Notes: generated by a model not told the origin, from the sequence alone. Positions 16,370 to 26,376 are shown, numbered from the stretch's first letter. The stretch: DNA of 64,000 nt from Bryobacterales bacterium (GCA_020846745.1 JADLDI010000008.1:186001-250000); one strand, 5' to 3'. Program-made: numbers and translations.

Positions 16370-17398
16370 ATGCGCCTTGCTGCCGGCCTGTCTGCGGCCG
16401 TACTCTGCTTCATCCTCACTCCGGCCTGTAAGAAGTCCCGGCCAGGCAACGTCGCGGCGGAGGTCAACAGCCGGCCCATCACCTTCGCAGACCTCGACCG
16501 TCAGTACCGCCTGCAGTTCGCTAATACGAATGCGGAGGTGAGTGAAGACCAGCAATCGATTCAGCGGCTGGAAGTGCTGCGCAGCATGATCGACAACGAA
16601 ATCATGCTGCAACGCGCCGAAAAGCTCGGTCTCGTGGCGACCGATTCCGATGTCGAAGCCAAGTTCAACGACATCAAAGCGCCCTACACACAGGAAGAGT
16701 TCCGTAAGCAGCTCGAAAATCGCAAGATTACCGAGGAAGAGTTCAAGGCGCAGTTGAAGCGCGACCTGTCGATCCAGAAGCTGTTCAACAAAGAGATCAC
16801 CTCGAAAATCTCAATCACCGACAAAGACGTCGCCGAGTTCTATAACAACAACAAAGCGAGCTTCAATCTGGCTGAGCCTCAGGTTCACCTCGCGCAGATC
16901 CTCGTAACCGGTCAGCCCGATCCTTCGGTCCGCAACCTGAAAGCGAATAAGGCGCAGAACGACGACCAGGCTCGCCAGAAGATCCAGATGATCGAAGCGC
17001 GCCTCAAGAAGGGCGAAGACTTCGCCCAGCTTGCGCAGAACTATTCGGAAGATTCGAACTCCGCACCCAACGGCGGAGACATGGGCTTCATTCCGGAATC
17101 GTCGTTTGAGCAGGCACACCCCGACCTGCGGAAAATGGTGGCGGCACTGCAACCCGGTCAGGTGTCGCCCGTGATCCGCACGCCCGAGGGATACCGTATC
17201 CTGCGCATCGTATCGAAGGAACCGGCCGGCCAGCGTGAACTGAACGACCCGCGTGTGCAGCAGACCATCCGCGAAACGCTGATTAATCGCAAAGACCAGT
17301 TGTTGAAAGCGGTTTATTACGAAGTGTCGCGCAACGAAGCCAAGGTTTCGAATTTCCTGGCGCAGTCGCTGTTCGAGAAAGCCAGCGGCGCGAAATAA
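16370..17398 (+). CDS. SurA/PrsA-like parvulin peptidyl-prolyl isomerase lipoprotein
   Basis: 342 residues. The lipoprotein signal ends in lipobox LTPAC (Cys20). The SurA-like N-terminal helices (EVNSRPITFADLDRQY, LRSMIDNEIMLQRAEKLG) precede one parvulin domain: QVHLAQILV, the NYSEDSNSAPNGGDMGFIP block, and PGQVSPVIRTPEGYRILRI. It folds or escorts exported and outer-membrane proteins in the periplasm. An AGAGG lies about 7 bases before the ATG. It is a single gene, facing the stress group on the other strand. Confidence 0.9.
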   Translation: MRLAAGLSAAVLCFILTPACKKSRPGNVAAEVNSRPITFADLDRQYRLQFANTNAEVSEDQQSIQRLEVLRSMIDNEIMLQRAEKLGLVATDSDVEAKFNDIKAPYTQEEFRKQLENRKITEEEFKAQLKRDLSIQKLFNKEITSKISITDKDVAEFYNNNKASFNLAEPQVHLAQILVTGQPDPSVRNLKANKAQNDDQARQKIQMIEARLKKGEDFAQLAQNYSEDSNSAPNGGDMGFIPESSFEQAHPDLRKMVAALQPGQVSPVIRTPEGYRILRIVSKEPAGQRELNDPRVQQTIRETLINRKDQLLKAVYYEVSRNEAKVSNFLAQSLFEKASGAK

Positions 17399-17494
17399 AC
17401 CTTCCTGGCCATACAACCCGGCTTCGGTCCTTTAGACATACCTAAGGCAGGCGACCCGCGGGTTAGGCGGCGATGCTGCTCCGCAAGTTGCGCG

Positions 17495-17869
17495 TTAGGA
17501 GGCCACAGACGCGTTGAGGTGGAAAGCCCCGGCATCAGTTTGGCCTCGCGGCCGGCGAGTGCGCGCTGTTTTCGGCCGCTGGATTGTCCGTCCGATACGA
17601 TAGCTCAGACGCCGCACTGCGCGGTGAAAGGTTGCCGCCATGTCATCACCCTTCTCCAGAATGAGCACCGGCATTCCGGTCTTCAGATCGGCAGTGATCT
17701 GGCACAGCTTGTCCACTCCGCCGCGCGGGCCATTCACATCGGTCAGATAAACCGCTATATGCCGAATTTGGCTACTGTATCGATCGACGGCGAACGCAAT
17801 ACTACGCTCAACAAGGTGCTGAAGCTCATCGTTCCAATCGACACTGCGCGGGCGTACAGAGAGTTCCAT
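17495..17869 (-). CDS. Ribosome hibernation / RaiA-HPF-like protein
   Basis: 124 residues. The pattern MELSVRPRSVDWNDELQHLVERSI, a central HIAVYLTDVNGPRGG strand pair, and a basic helix near RAVRRLSYRIGRTIQR match short HPF/RaiA (sigma-54 modulation family) proteins that bind the 30S subunit and inactivate ribosomes under stress. The ATG at 17869 has AAGGAG seven bases upstream, which decides the start. A longer frame reaching 18217 adds 116 residues without family character and is not favoured. It lies downstream of a cation ATPase and a universal stress protein on the same strand, so a stress role fits. Confidence 0.75.
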   Translation of the reverse strand: MELSVRPRSVDWNDELQHLVERSIAFAVDRYSSQIRHIAVYLTDVNGPRGGVDKLCQITADLKTGMPVLILEKGDDMAATFHRAVRRLSYRIGRTIQRPKTARTRRPRGQTDAGAFHLNASVAS

Positions 17870-18170
17870 TCTTTGCTCCTTATAAGTTGAGTTAATTGCT
17901 TCAGCTACCATAACTGCAATCGGGTGGCCAATCACGAACTGCGTCGCAACGCCACAAATATGCGGCCCAGGCGGCTCGATGAGCTGCCTTCGACACGTAG
18001 CTGATGCCCGAAAGCGCACAGGGGTGGCCCCTTGCGGACATATCAGGGCGGCGCGGCCCACCGCCGCCGCATCAAACAAACATTGGAAATGATCGCCGGC
18101 GCCGACCTTGCGGCACCCTGCGCTATCGGTCGAACGGCTTGCTCGAAGGTCTGGAGGAGCGTGGTGAAAG
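17870..18170. other. Gap of 301 bp between HPF-like gene and P-type ATPase
   Basis: No gene, repeat or convincing terminator is seen here. It probably holds the promoter and leader of the HPF-like gene. Confidence 0.4.
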
Positions 18171-21005
18171 TTATCCCCGTGCGCGGATGGCGCGAGTTGA
18201 CGCCCATCGGGTAACAAGCTTGGTGAGTTCGCGGAGCCATAGCACCGAGCTGGCCGCGCCGGCGCAGGCCAGCCAGTCGTTCAAGCTTAAGGCCGTTGTG
18301 GAGAATGCCTGTTGCATTACGGGAACGTAGATCACGACCATCTGCAGCAGCAGGGACGCCGCAAGCACCAGCCACAGCCACCGATTTCCGAAAAGATTCT
18401 TAAACGCGCTTTCCGCTTCAGACCGGGAGTTGAAGATGTTGAACATCTGCAGCAGCACAATGGTGTTAAAAGCCAGCGTTTGGGCGTAACGCATATCACC
18501 GGGCCGGTCAATCAGGCCCCCCGGAAGGCCCGCGTCCAGCATCGCCAGCGTCACGCCCGCCATTATGGCGCCGACGAACAGAATTGCCGCCCACATCCGG
18601 CCGGTGATTACCTTCTCCTCGCGGGGACGCGGCGGTTTGTCCATTACGCCGGCGTCGGGCGGATCGAGGCCGAGAGCGAGCGCCGGAGCGCCATCCGTGA
18701 CGAAATTGATCCAGAGGATTTGCGTGGCGGTCAGAGGAAGCGCAAGCCCTCTTTCGTCGGCTTTCAGCCCTATAACGTTAGCGAGCAGCACACCGAAAAA
18801 CATCGTCAACACTTCGCCGATGTTCGAGGAAAGCAAAAACACAAGAAACTTCCGGATATTCGTGAAGATTGACCGGCCCTCTTCGACGGCGGCCACGATG
18901 GTGGCGAAATTGTCATCGGCCAAAACCATGTCCGCCACACCTTTTGAGACATCGGTACCCGTTATTCCCATCGCGATGCCGATGTCGGCCCTCTTCAACG
19001 CCGGCGCGTCGTTGACTCCATCCCCTGTCATTCCTACAACGGCGCCGTTGTTCTGCAGTGCCTCAACGATGCGGAGCTTGTGCTCAGGACTGACGCGCGC
19101 GTAAACGGAATTGGCTTGCACCGCCAGAAGAAGCTCTTCGCCGGACATCTGAGCAAGCTCACTTCCGGTCACCGCACGGCCGGTTGTCTGAATGCCCAGT
19201 TCCTTGCCGATCGCAGCTGCCGTAACGGGATGGTCGCCGGTGATCATGACAGCGCGTATACCGGCCCGCCGTGCCCGGGAAACCGCTCTCTTAGCCTCCT
19301 CGCGAGGAGGGTCGATCATTCCCACCAGGCCTGCGAAGACAAGGTCGCTCTCCATGGCTTCCTCAACCGCCCGATCGCCGCGCGCGGGTTCGGGTAATAC
19401 GCGATAAGCGACTCCCAGAGTCCGCAACGCATCTTTCGCCAGCTCTTCAATCGCCTTATCGATCTCCGCGCGGCGGGCACTTGTGAGGGGCCTGTGATGC
19501 GTCCCCACGAACTCCTCCGAGCACCGCGCCAGGAGCACGTCCGGGGCGCCTTTGGTGAATACCAACGCGCGTTTCTCTCCCGTCGACTCTTTGTGCATGG
19601 TGGACATGAGCTTGCGCTCGGACGAAAACGGAATCTCGCCGACCCGGACAAATTGCGCTTCGAGCCGTCCCGGGTCCAAGCCCGCCTTACGAGCAGCCAC
19701 AAGCAAGGCGCCTTCAGTTGGGTCACCCTGCACGGTCCAGCGGCCGTCCACCTGTTGGAGCAATGCGTTATTCGCCCGGTCGGCGACAGTGAGGGCCCGC
19801 TCTAACTCCGATCGGATCGCATCGCTTATCGGCAATCCCGCCGGATCAGTAACAGCTCCGTCAGGATCATACCCCGTTCCGGTCATACACACGGAACCGC
19901 TTGCAGTGACCACTTTCCGGGCGGTCATCTCATTTTTTGTTAGCGTGCCTGTTTTGTCGGATGCGATTACGTCCGCTGACCCGAGTGTCTCCACCGCGGC
20001 GAGATGCCGGACGAAGGCGTTCCTTCGAGCCATTCGCCGTACTCCGAGCGAAAGAACCGCGGTGACGACTGCCGCCAGGCCTTCCGGTACAGCGGCTACC
20101 GCGAGCGCCACGCCGAAGATCAGGACTTCCATGATGCCCGAAAAGCCGCGCACGTGCTCGGCCATGATCAGGGTCGCCACCATTACCACCGCGATGGCAA
20201 TCACAATCAGGCCGAGCAACTTCCCCGTACGGTCAAGCTGCTGTTGCAGCGGAGTTGTTTCCGCGGGCGTGCGTTGCAGCATCCCGGCAATATGCCCCAT
20301 CTCCGTCTGCATGCCGGTTGCGACAACAACGGCGGTTCCGCGGCCGTAGGTGGCCACCGTGCCGCTAAAGATCATGTTGTGCCGGTCTCCCAACAGCGTC
20401 TCTGCGGGGATGACCGCGGTGTCTTTCGCGACCGGGAGGCTCTCTCCCGTGAGGGCTGCTTCGGCCGTTTTCAGAGAGGTTGATTCGATCAACCGCGCGT
20501 CCGCGGCGATTGTGTCACCTTCCTCAACAAGCAAGATGTCGCCTGGGACCAGTTCCGCCGCCGGAACTCTTTGGCGGCGCCCTGCCCGCATGACAGACGC
20601 CTCGGGCGGAGTCATAGCTTTGAGGGAAGCGATTGCCTGCTCGGCACGGGCTGTTTGGAAATAGCCCATGCCGGCGTTGAGAAGAACGATCGCAAAGATG
20701 GCGATAGCCTCGTACGGCAGTACGGAGTCGCGTTCGTAGATCCACAGAACAGTCGAGATTACCGTTGCGGCCAACAACAGCATCACCAGGGTGTTCTGAA
20801 ATTGCCAAAGGAACTTCTTCCACCACGGAGGAGGTCTCTCGCCCGATAGCTCGTTTCTTCCGTGTCGCGCCAGGCGGGCGCGCGCCTCTTCCACGCTCAG
20901 TCCTTCAACGCTGTCCGTGCGCAGACGGTGAAGCACATCGGCGGGCGACTGCCGGTAGGCGAGTTCCGTTCGATCCTCTGGAAGCATGCTGCCTGGCGTG
21001 TTCAT
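18171..21005 (-). CDS. P-type cation ATPase, Ca2+-type (P2A/SERCA-like)
   Basis: 944 residues. Visible motifs are a cation-ATPase N-terminal domain (SVEEARARLARHGRNEL), TGES in the actuator domain, the M4 ion site PEGLAA, the phosphorylation site SDKTGTLTKNEMTA, KGAPDVLL, MITGDHPVTA and GDGVNDAPALK. The membrane segments keep Ca-type residues: SNIGEV in M5 and NFVTDGAPALALG in M6. This supports a Ca2+ (or Mn2+) export pump rather than a K+ or H+ pump. Its neighbours are a universal stress protein upstream and an HPF-like gene downstream, all on the minus strand. Confidence 0.9.
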   Translation of the reverse strand: MNTPGSMLPEDRTELAYRQSPADVLHRLRTDSVEGLSVEEARARLARHGRNELSGERPPPWWKKFLWQFQNTLVMLLLAATVISTVLWIYERDSVLPYEAIAIFAIVLLNAGMGYFQTARAEQAIASLKAMTPPEASVMRAGRRQRVPAAELVPGDILLVEEGDTIAADARLIESTSLKTAEAALTGESLPVAKDTAVIPAETLLGDRHNMIFSGTVATYGRGTAVVVATGMQTEMGHIAGMLQRTPAETTPLQQQLDRTGKLLGLIVIAIAVVMVATLIMAEHVRGFSGIMEVLIFGVALAVAAVPEGLAAVVTAVLSLGVRRMARRNAFVRHLAAVETLGSADVIASDKTGTLTKNEMTARKVVTASGSVCMTGTGYDPDGAVTDPAGLPISDAIRSELERALTVADRANNALLQQVDGRWTVQGDPTEGALLVAARKAGLDPGRLEAQFVRVGEIPFSSERKLMSTMHKESTGEKRALVFTKGAPDVLLARCSEEFVGTHHRPLTSARRAEIDKAIEELAKDALRTLGVAYRVLPEPARGDRAVEEAMESDLVFAGLVGMIDPPREEAKRAVSRARRAGIRAVMITGDHPVTAAAIGKELGIQTTGRAVTGSELAQMSGEELLLAVQANSVYARVSPEHKLRIVEALQNNGAVVGMTGDGVNDAPALKRADIGIAMGITGTDVSKGVADMVLADDNFATIVAAVEEGRSIFTNIRKFLVFLLSSNIGEVLTMFFGVLLANVIGLKADERGLALPLTATQILWINFVTDGAPALALGLDPPDAGVMDKPPRPREEKVITGRMWAAILFVGAIMAGVTLAMLDAGLPGGLIDRPGDMRYAQTLAFNTIVLLQMFNIFNSRSEAESAFKNLFGNRWLWLVLAASLLLQMVVIYVPVMQQAFSTTALSLNDWLACAGAASSVLWLRELTKLVTRWASTRAIRARG

Positions 21006-21078
21006 GCTTTGAATCTCACAGCCAGCTTATTCTCTCCTGACACCGCTGAACCGCCCACGACCGCGCTGAACAAGTACT

Positions 21079-22005
21079 TCAGACGTTGCCCGGCCGCGCT
21101 ACGTTTTCGCGTGACCGCACAACTTCGACGGAGCAATGTGCCCGCGCGGCAATTGCCGATGAGACGCTGCCCAGCAACAGCCGCTCGATACCTCTCAGGC
21201 CGCGCGCGCCCACGAATATGCAATCCGCGTTCAAGCGCTCCGCCTCCTCCAGCAGGATCTTCCGCGGCTCGCCATGCGCGACCACGGGTGAAACAGTAAG
21301 GCCCGCCGCACATAGTTTCGCGACCGACCGTGAATTGAGTTGGTGAACCCAATCGCTACCTTGTGCGCGTGCATCCGGTCCGAGCGCCTGCGCCGCGACA
21401 ACCTGATCCACCGCGGTTACAAGATGCACCGTCGTACCGTGACGCCAGTTGCGCGATGCGATCGCCAGCAGCGCGGCCAAGGCATCCGCTGATCCGTCTT
21501 CGCCCGCCACCAGGTGAATCGGCGCGTCATCCTGACGAGCGGGATGCCGCGAGATTCGGACCGACGTTGAGGCGTTGTGCAAGACAGATTGCGATACGCT
21601 GCCTAACATCAGCCGCCGTAGGGCGGACCGGGTGTGGGATCCAACCACGATTAAGTCAGCCCGGACTTCCTCTGCCCTCCGCACGATGGCCCACGCGGGC
21701 GAGTCCGCCAACGCTTCCGCGCGCACGGTCCAATCAGGGAATGCACGCTGAATCATCTGCTGCGCGCCTGTTGCCGCCGACCGGGCCTGGTCAACAGCTT
21801 GCATCCCTCGTGCGCGCGCCTTTTCAATGTCATCCACCAGATATTTCGGGGCCGGTTGTTCGTTTAGGCGGTCGCTTGCCGGTAAGATCACGTCGGCCAC
21901 GCATAACACGACAGCATCGGCTTGTTGAGGCAAGCCGGCTCTCTGGAGATCGGCCAGCGCGGACTCCGGTCCGCTCAGTTCGTCTACCGCGATCAATAGG
22001 TTCAT
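21079..22005 (-). CDS. Tandem universal stress protein (UspA family)
   Basis: 308 residues with two Usp domains (about 1-140 and 150-300). Both carry the ATP-binding type motif near the end of the domain: VGSHTRSALRRLMLGSVS in the first and VGARGLRGIERLLLGSVS in the second. The ATG at 22005 opens directly into MNLLIAVDEL, the standard Usp start; an upstream in-frame start at 22077 would add 24 residues without family character. It lies 73 bp before the cation ATPase, so the two may form an operon. Confidence 0.88.
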   Translation of the reverse strand: MNLLIAVDELSGPESALADLQRAGLPQQADAVVLCVADVILPASDRLNEQPAPKYLVDDIEKARARGMQAVDQARSAATGAQQMIQRAFPDWTVRAEALADSPAWAIVRRAEEVRADLIVVGSHTRSALRRLMLGSVSQSVLHNASTSVRISRHPARQDDAPIHLVAGEDGSADALAALLAIASRNWRHGTTVHLVTAVDQVVAAQALGPDARAQGSDWVHQLNSRSVAKLCAAGLTVSPVVAHGEPRKILLEEAERLNADCIFVGARGLRGIERLLLGSVSSAIAARAHCSVEVVRSRENVARPGNV

Positions 22006-22114
22006 GACGCTCACCGTCCTGGTGTCATGTTCGCACGATAAACGACAGTGCTCGACACGCTTGCGGAAGCGGCACAACGACCGGGTCAGGAGTGGCGAGG
22101 CGCCAGAGAGAAGT

Positions 22115-23458
22115 CTAAAACCGGGTTACTTCCGAGAAAGTAAACCGCCCCACCTTCATCGCCGGCACCACCATATCGAACGTCTCTTCACCCGAAGCGC
22201 GCACTGCCGGACCTAACTGTTCCACGTTATTAAGTAATTCAATCAATCCCTGATTGAAACGGAAGTTGCGCACGCCGCAAACGATTTCGCCATTCTCGAC
22301 GAGAAACGTGCCGTCTCGCGTCATGCCCGTCATCATCTTCTCGTAAGGGTCGACCTCGCGGATATACCACAGGCGAGTCACGAGAATGCCGCGACCGGTG
22401 CCCGCGATCATCTCGTCGACCGAGGTGTCGCCGCCGGCGATGACGATATTCGTGGGACACTCGCCGCCTTCATTCGGTAGCGGGAATCCGTGTCCGGTCG
22501 GCGCTTTGCCTTGTCTCGCCGCGGTCGCACGGGAGTAAGCCACTTCTGCCGGAATGCCTTTGTCCACAAGAGTGAGGCGCCGGCGGGCAACGCCTTCGCC
22601 ATCGAACGGCGCGCCCGATTGCAGCGGATGGAACACATCGTCAGTTATGGTGATGTTTGAGCCGAATAACTTGTCGCCCAAGCGCTCGCACAAAAAGCTC
22701 CGCTGGTCTTCGATGGATGTTGCGGAGAAGTCGGGGACCATCTGCCCGACAAGGTCGAGCACGGCTGCCGGTTCCAGGATGACGGTGTAACATCCTGGTT
22801 CGAGTTCACGCGGGTTTCTGGACGCCGCGGCTTTCCGCACGGATTGCCGCGCCAGTGCGGCAGGGTCGATGTCATCGCGATCCACCGCGGACTGCTTCGC
22901 CCAACCCGATGAATCCTCGGCCATCGTGGTGATTGAAAATGTTGCGCCGGTCTGGCGGTGCTCGGTGAACACGCCACGCGAGTTCAGCAGCAGTTCGTGC
23001 CACTCGGACGTCGAAAAGATCCCGGCTGCGGTCTGTTGCTGTTCGCGCGCAATCTCGATGGCCTCTTTGACGCTGCGAGCGCGGTCGATTGGGGTCGTGT
23101 TCGCAGTGCCGGCAGCCCAGCGATTCACGTCGGTGATCCGCTCCGGACCGGCCATCTCCACCAACTTCGGATTCTCTTCCTGCGCTTTACACATGGCCAC
23201 CGCATCGCCAACGGCCGCGCAGATGGCCTGCTCATCGAGCCTCGTGGTGGTTGCACGCGCCGTTCGCAAACCGATCTGCGCGCGTACCGATACATCGACG
23301 CTCCGCTCGGCTACGTTCTGATGAATGGCGTTGTTGGCAAACCGTGTTAGCGCTTCGGAATGGCCCACCAACGTCAGCTCTATGTCGGAACAGCCAAGCC
23401 GCCGCGATTCGCTGAGCGCGACGTCGAGTAACTGACGTGCGCGCTCGCCGGTCAGCAT
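22115..23458 (-). CDS. pmbA: TldD/PmbA family protein, PmbA (TldE)-like subunit
   Basis: 447 residues. The non-zinc partner of the TldD/TldE protease, which matures small peptides and processes antitoxins in other bacteria. Family character is seen in the N-terminal DIELTLVGHSEALTRFANN, the GCYTVILEPAAVLDLVG block, FDGEGVARRRLTLVDKG, and the C-terminal GILVTRLWYIREVDP..MTGMTRDGTFLVENGE. There is no HExxxH. The ATG at 23458 overlaps the tldD stop by 7 bases (ATGCTGA), which supports this start over the one at 23575. Confidence 0.9.
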   Translation of the reverse strand: MLTGERARQLLDVALSESRRLGCSDIELTLVGHSEALTRFANNAIHQNVAERSVDVSVRAQIGLRTARATTTRLDEQAICAAVGDAVAMCKAQEENPKLVEMAGPERITDVNRWAAGTANTTPIDRARSVKEAIEIAREQQQTAAGIFSTSEWHELLLNSRGVFTEHRQTGATFSITTMAEDSSGWAKQSAVDRDDIDPAALARQSVRKAAASRNPRELEPGCYTVILEPAAVLDLVGQMVPDFSATSIEDQRSFLCERLGDKLFGSNITITDDVFHPLQSGAPFDGEGVARRRLTLVDKGIPAEVAYSRATAARQGKAPTGHGFPLPNEGGECPTNIVIAGGDTSVDEMIAGTGRGILVTRLWYIREVDPYEKMMTGMTRDGTFLVENGEIVCGVRNFRFNQGLIELLNNVEQLGPAVRASGEETFDMVVPAMKVGRFTFSEVTRF

Positions 23459-24903
23459 TGGTAGCCTCCACCGATCTTGATGTTGGCAAACCGCGCAGGA
23501 GAGGCGCCGTGGCCGGTTCCCATCACTTGCTCGGGTTGGCCCTTGCCGCAGTTCGGAACGCCCCATAAGGTCCAATGATCCCGGTTCGCGATGGCGGCAC
23601 AGTTATTCCAGAATTCGGTAGTGATTCCGGAGTAAGTCGGATTCTTCAGCATGCGTACGCGTTCGCCATTCTTGATTTCCCAGCCGATTTCGCAGCCGAA
23701 TTGGAAGTTATACCGCTTGTCGTCGATCGACCAGGAGCGGTTTGTCTCCATGTAGATGCCATCGGTGTCGAAGACTTGGTCAAGGGTGTGTGGTCCGGGT
23801 TCGAGTGAGACGTTGGTCATGCGGATCAGCGGAATGCGGTTCCAACCCGAGGCGCGCATGGTGCCGTTCGAACGCCGGGCGTTTATGCTCGCGGCGGTTT
23901 CGCGAGAGGTCATGTAGCCCACAAACCGGCCGTTTCGAATGATTGGATTGCGTTGTGCCGCCACGCCTTCGTCGTCAAACGCGAAACTACCAAGGCCGGG
24001 ACCGTGCCCCACCGTGGCGTCGCACACCGCATTCACGATTTCTGAACCGTAGCGGAGTGTGTTGAGTTTGTCGAGCGTAAGAAAACTCATGCCGGCGTAA
24101 TTGGCTTCCGAGCCCAGCACACGGTCGAGTTCGATGGGATGGCCGATGGACTCGTGAATCTGCAAACCTAGTTGCGACGAATCGAGGATCAGATTCCCGG
24201 TGAGTTCCGGACACTGCTCGGCGGAGTGTAGCGCGACGCACTCGCTCGCGACGCGCGGAGCGTGGGTCGGGAAGTCGAGTTCGTCCACCAATTCCCAACC
24301 TTTCAACTGGTACTGGCCGCCGAATGAGTTCGGATAAGAGCGCTTCTGGATATCGTTGTTATCGAAGCAGTAGGCCACCATGCCGGCTCCAGTTACGGTG
24401 CGAGTTTGATCGATGACGGAGCCGTCCGTGTTGAGAAAGATCTGGCGGGTCCAGTCGAAATGGAGCGACGTTTCGGCCAGAGTGACTTTGGGTTCGCGCC
24501 GCATCTCTGAATCCACTTTCAGCAGAAAGTCGAGTTGCTGTTCAACCGGCATGGCGAACGGGTCCACTCGACACTCGGACGTCCAAGTGGCTGTGTGCGC
24601 CGGTTCCGGAGCAAGATCGACCTTCGCGGTCTGCGCAGTAGCGCTGGCGGAGGCGATTTCGCGGGCGAGCCGCGCAGCGGATTCGATTCCGCCGCGCGAC
24701 AGGTCCGAGGTTGCGGCGAACCCCCAGGAACCGTTGCTGAGGACGCGAATACCGATGCCGAACGACTCGTCGGAAGCTACGTGCCCGACCCGGCCGTCTT
24801 TGGTTCCGAGGCTCCGGTCGCGCGAATGGATCAGGCGGACATCGGCGTAATCCACACCGGGTCCTGTCGCGGCGTCCAGCGCCAGTTTGGCGATATCATG
24901 CAT
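23452..24903 (-). CDS. tldD: TldD family zinc metalloprotease
   Basis: 483 residues. The zinc motif HESIGHPIE (HExxxH) near residue 244 marks the catalytic subunit of the TldD/TldE heterodimer. Other family signs are DYADVRLIHSRDR at the N-terminus, TGNLILDSSQLGLQIHESIGH, SFAFDDEGVAAQRN, and the end IKIGGGYQC. The gene is translationally coupled to pmbA. Its start is only 6 bp from the likely start of the divergent PhoD-like gene, so the promoters of the two must lie inside each other's coding sequence or 5' region. Confidence 0.92.
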   Translation of the reverse strand: MHDIAKLALDAATGPGVDYADVRLIHSRDRSLGTKDGRVGHVASDESFGIGIRVLSNGSWGFAATSDLSRGGIESAARLAREIASASATAQTAKVDLAPEPAHTATWTSECRVDPFAMPVEQQLDFLLKVDSEMRREPKVTLAETSLHFDWTRQIFLNTDGSVIDQTRTVTGAGMVAYCFDNNDIQKRSYPNSFGGQYQLKGWELVDELDFPTHAPRVASECVALHSAEQCPELTGNLILDSSQLGLQIHESIGHPIELDRVLGSEANYAGMSFLTLDKLNTLRYGSEIVNAVCDATVGHGPGLGSFAFDDEGVAAQRNPIIRNGRFVGYMTSRETAASINARRSNGTMRASGWNRIPLIRMTNVSLEPGPHTLDQVFDTDGIYMETNRSWSIDDKRYNFQFGCEIGWEIKNGERVRMLKNPTYSGITTEFWNNCAAIANRDHWTLWGVPNCGKGQPEQVMGTGHGASPARFANIKIGGGYQC

Positions 24904-24909
24904 GAGTCT

Positions 24910-26376
24910 ATGGACAGCGTAGCAGGACGATTTCGAAGTGCCCCGGGACTGGTGGGGTTGAGCCGCCGAGGATTTATAGGCTGGTCGCTGGCGAGTTCGC
25001 TGGGGAGCTTGGTTCCCCTTGAAGCGGCTGGGCGGGAGACGCGCCAGGCGACTGGTGTGAAAGTGGGCGAGCTGACCCCGACAACCGCCACTATCTGGAC
25101 GAGGCGGACGCAGCGGTCAGGCCGCCGGACGGACGGCATCGCCGCACGGCGCGAGAAGCCGCTACCCGCTCCGGCAGGCCTCGACACGGCGGCATTTGAA
25201 GGGTCATGTCCCGGCGCGGACGGCGCCATGCGGCTGATCGTCAAAACGGGTGCCGGGAAAAAGGCCTGGGCTTCCGACTGGACGCCTGTCGCCGGTGCAA
25301 CTGATTATGCGCACCTGTTCAAGGTCACGGGCCTCAAGGCGGCTACTGATTACGCGTTTACGGTCGAGACGCGTGGCCGTAAGCTCGACGGTATCTTGAC
25401 CGGGAGTTTCCGCACCGCGCCGGTCGAGGACGAGCAGACTCCGATTGACTTGGCAATGCTCAGTTGCCAGAAGTATTCGCAGCGCGATGACGACCGCGGG
25501 TTCTTCCTCTACGACGCGATCCGGCAGTTCAAACCGCAATTCTGTCTTTCGGTAGGCGACAACGTGTATTACGATTCCGACGATCCGGTGGTGAACAGCA
25601 CGGCGGTTGCGCGGCATCACTGGCACCGCATGTATAGCCTGCCGCGAGTAGCGGAATGCCTGCGAGTCATACCGGGCTACTGGGTCAAGGACGATCACGA
25701 CTGCTATTCGGACGATTGCTTTCCCGGCATGGTCACGCCCAAGATGGCGCCATTCACGTTCGAAGAGGGTTTGCGCGTGTTCCCGACACAGGCGCCCTTT
25801 GCGGAAAAGCCCTACCGCCGGTTTCGCTGGGGCCGGGGGCTCGAGATCTTTCTGCTGGAAGGCCGCGACTTCCGGACGCCGAACCGTGCGCCCGACAGCC
25901 CGCTCAAATCAATCTGGGGTAAGGAACAGAAGCAGTGGTTGAAGGATGCGTTGATGTCGAGCCGCGCGGATTGGAAGCTGATCATCAGTCCGACGCCCTG
26001 GGTAGGTCCGGACCGCAAAAACAAGGCTGACAATCATTCCAACGAGGTCTATCGGACCGAAGGGACGGAGATGCGGCGCTGGCTGAAGGAGAACACGCGA
26101 GGGGACACGTTTGTGTTGTGTGGCGACCGGCATTGGCAATACCACTCCATCGAGCCCGCAACCGGGGTGCATGAGTTCGGCTGCGGCGCCGCGAGCGATT
26201 CGCATGCCAGCGGTACGCCGGGCGAAGACAAACGCTATCATCAGTTCCACCGGGTAAAGGGTGGATTCCTCGCGATCAAGGTGCGGCCTGAGGGCAACAC
26301 TTCGAAGCTGATTGTCGAACATCGCGACGTCCATGGGGCCGCCGTGTACGGTAACTCCTTTGAACGCCGGGTGTAG
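24910..26376 (+). CDS. PhoD-like alkaline phosphatase / phosphodiesterase, Tat-exported
   Basis: 488 residues from the chosen ATG. A twin-arginine signal LSRRGFIGWSLASSLG lies near residues 17-32. A fibronectin-like N-terminal domain (TGVKVGELTPTTATIWTR) precedes the metallophosphatase domain, with SVGDNVYYD, WVKDDHDCYSDD and FVLCGDRHWQYHS as metal-binding segments. PhoD enzymes hydrolyse phosphodiesters and monoesters outside the cytoplasm, mainly to gain phosphate. Alternative starts are ATG 24898 (would overlap the tldD start) and GTG 24952. No clear ribosome site is visible, so the exact start is uncertain. Confidence 0.85.
   Translation: MDSVAGRFRSAPGLVGLSRRGFIGWSLASSLGSLVPLEAAGRETRQATGVKVGELTPTTATIWTRRTQRSGRRTDGIAARREKPLPAPAGLDTAAFEGSCPGADGAMRLIVKTGAGKKAWASDWTPVAGATDYAHLFKVTGLKAATDYAFTVETRGRKLDGILTGSFRTAPVEDEQTPIDLAMLSCQKYSQRDDDRGFFLYDAIRQFKPQFCLSVGDNVYYDSDDPVVNSTAVARHHWHRMYSLPRVAECLRVIPGYWVKDDHDCYSDDCFPGMVTPKMAPFTFEEGLRVFPTQAPFAEKPYRRFRWGRGLEIFLLEGRDFRTPNRAPDSPLKSIWGKEQKQWLKDALMSSRADWKLIISPTPWVGPDRKNKADNHSNEVYRTEGTEMRRWLKENTRGDTFVLCGDRHWQYHSIEPATGVHEFGCGAASDSHASGTPGEDKRYHQFHRVKGGFLAIKVRPEGNTSKLIVEHRDVHGAAVYGNSFERRV

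Noticed and set aside
17454..17463. Palindrome ACCCGCGGGT near the HPF-like stop
   Set aside because: Short, without T run; likely chance in GC-rich DNA.
17870..18217. N-terminal extension of the HPF-like gene to 18217
   Set aside because: The extension shows no family character, and a good ribosome site AAGGAG precedes the ATG at 17869.
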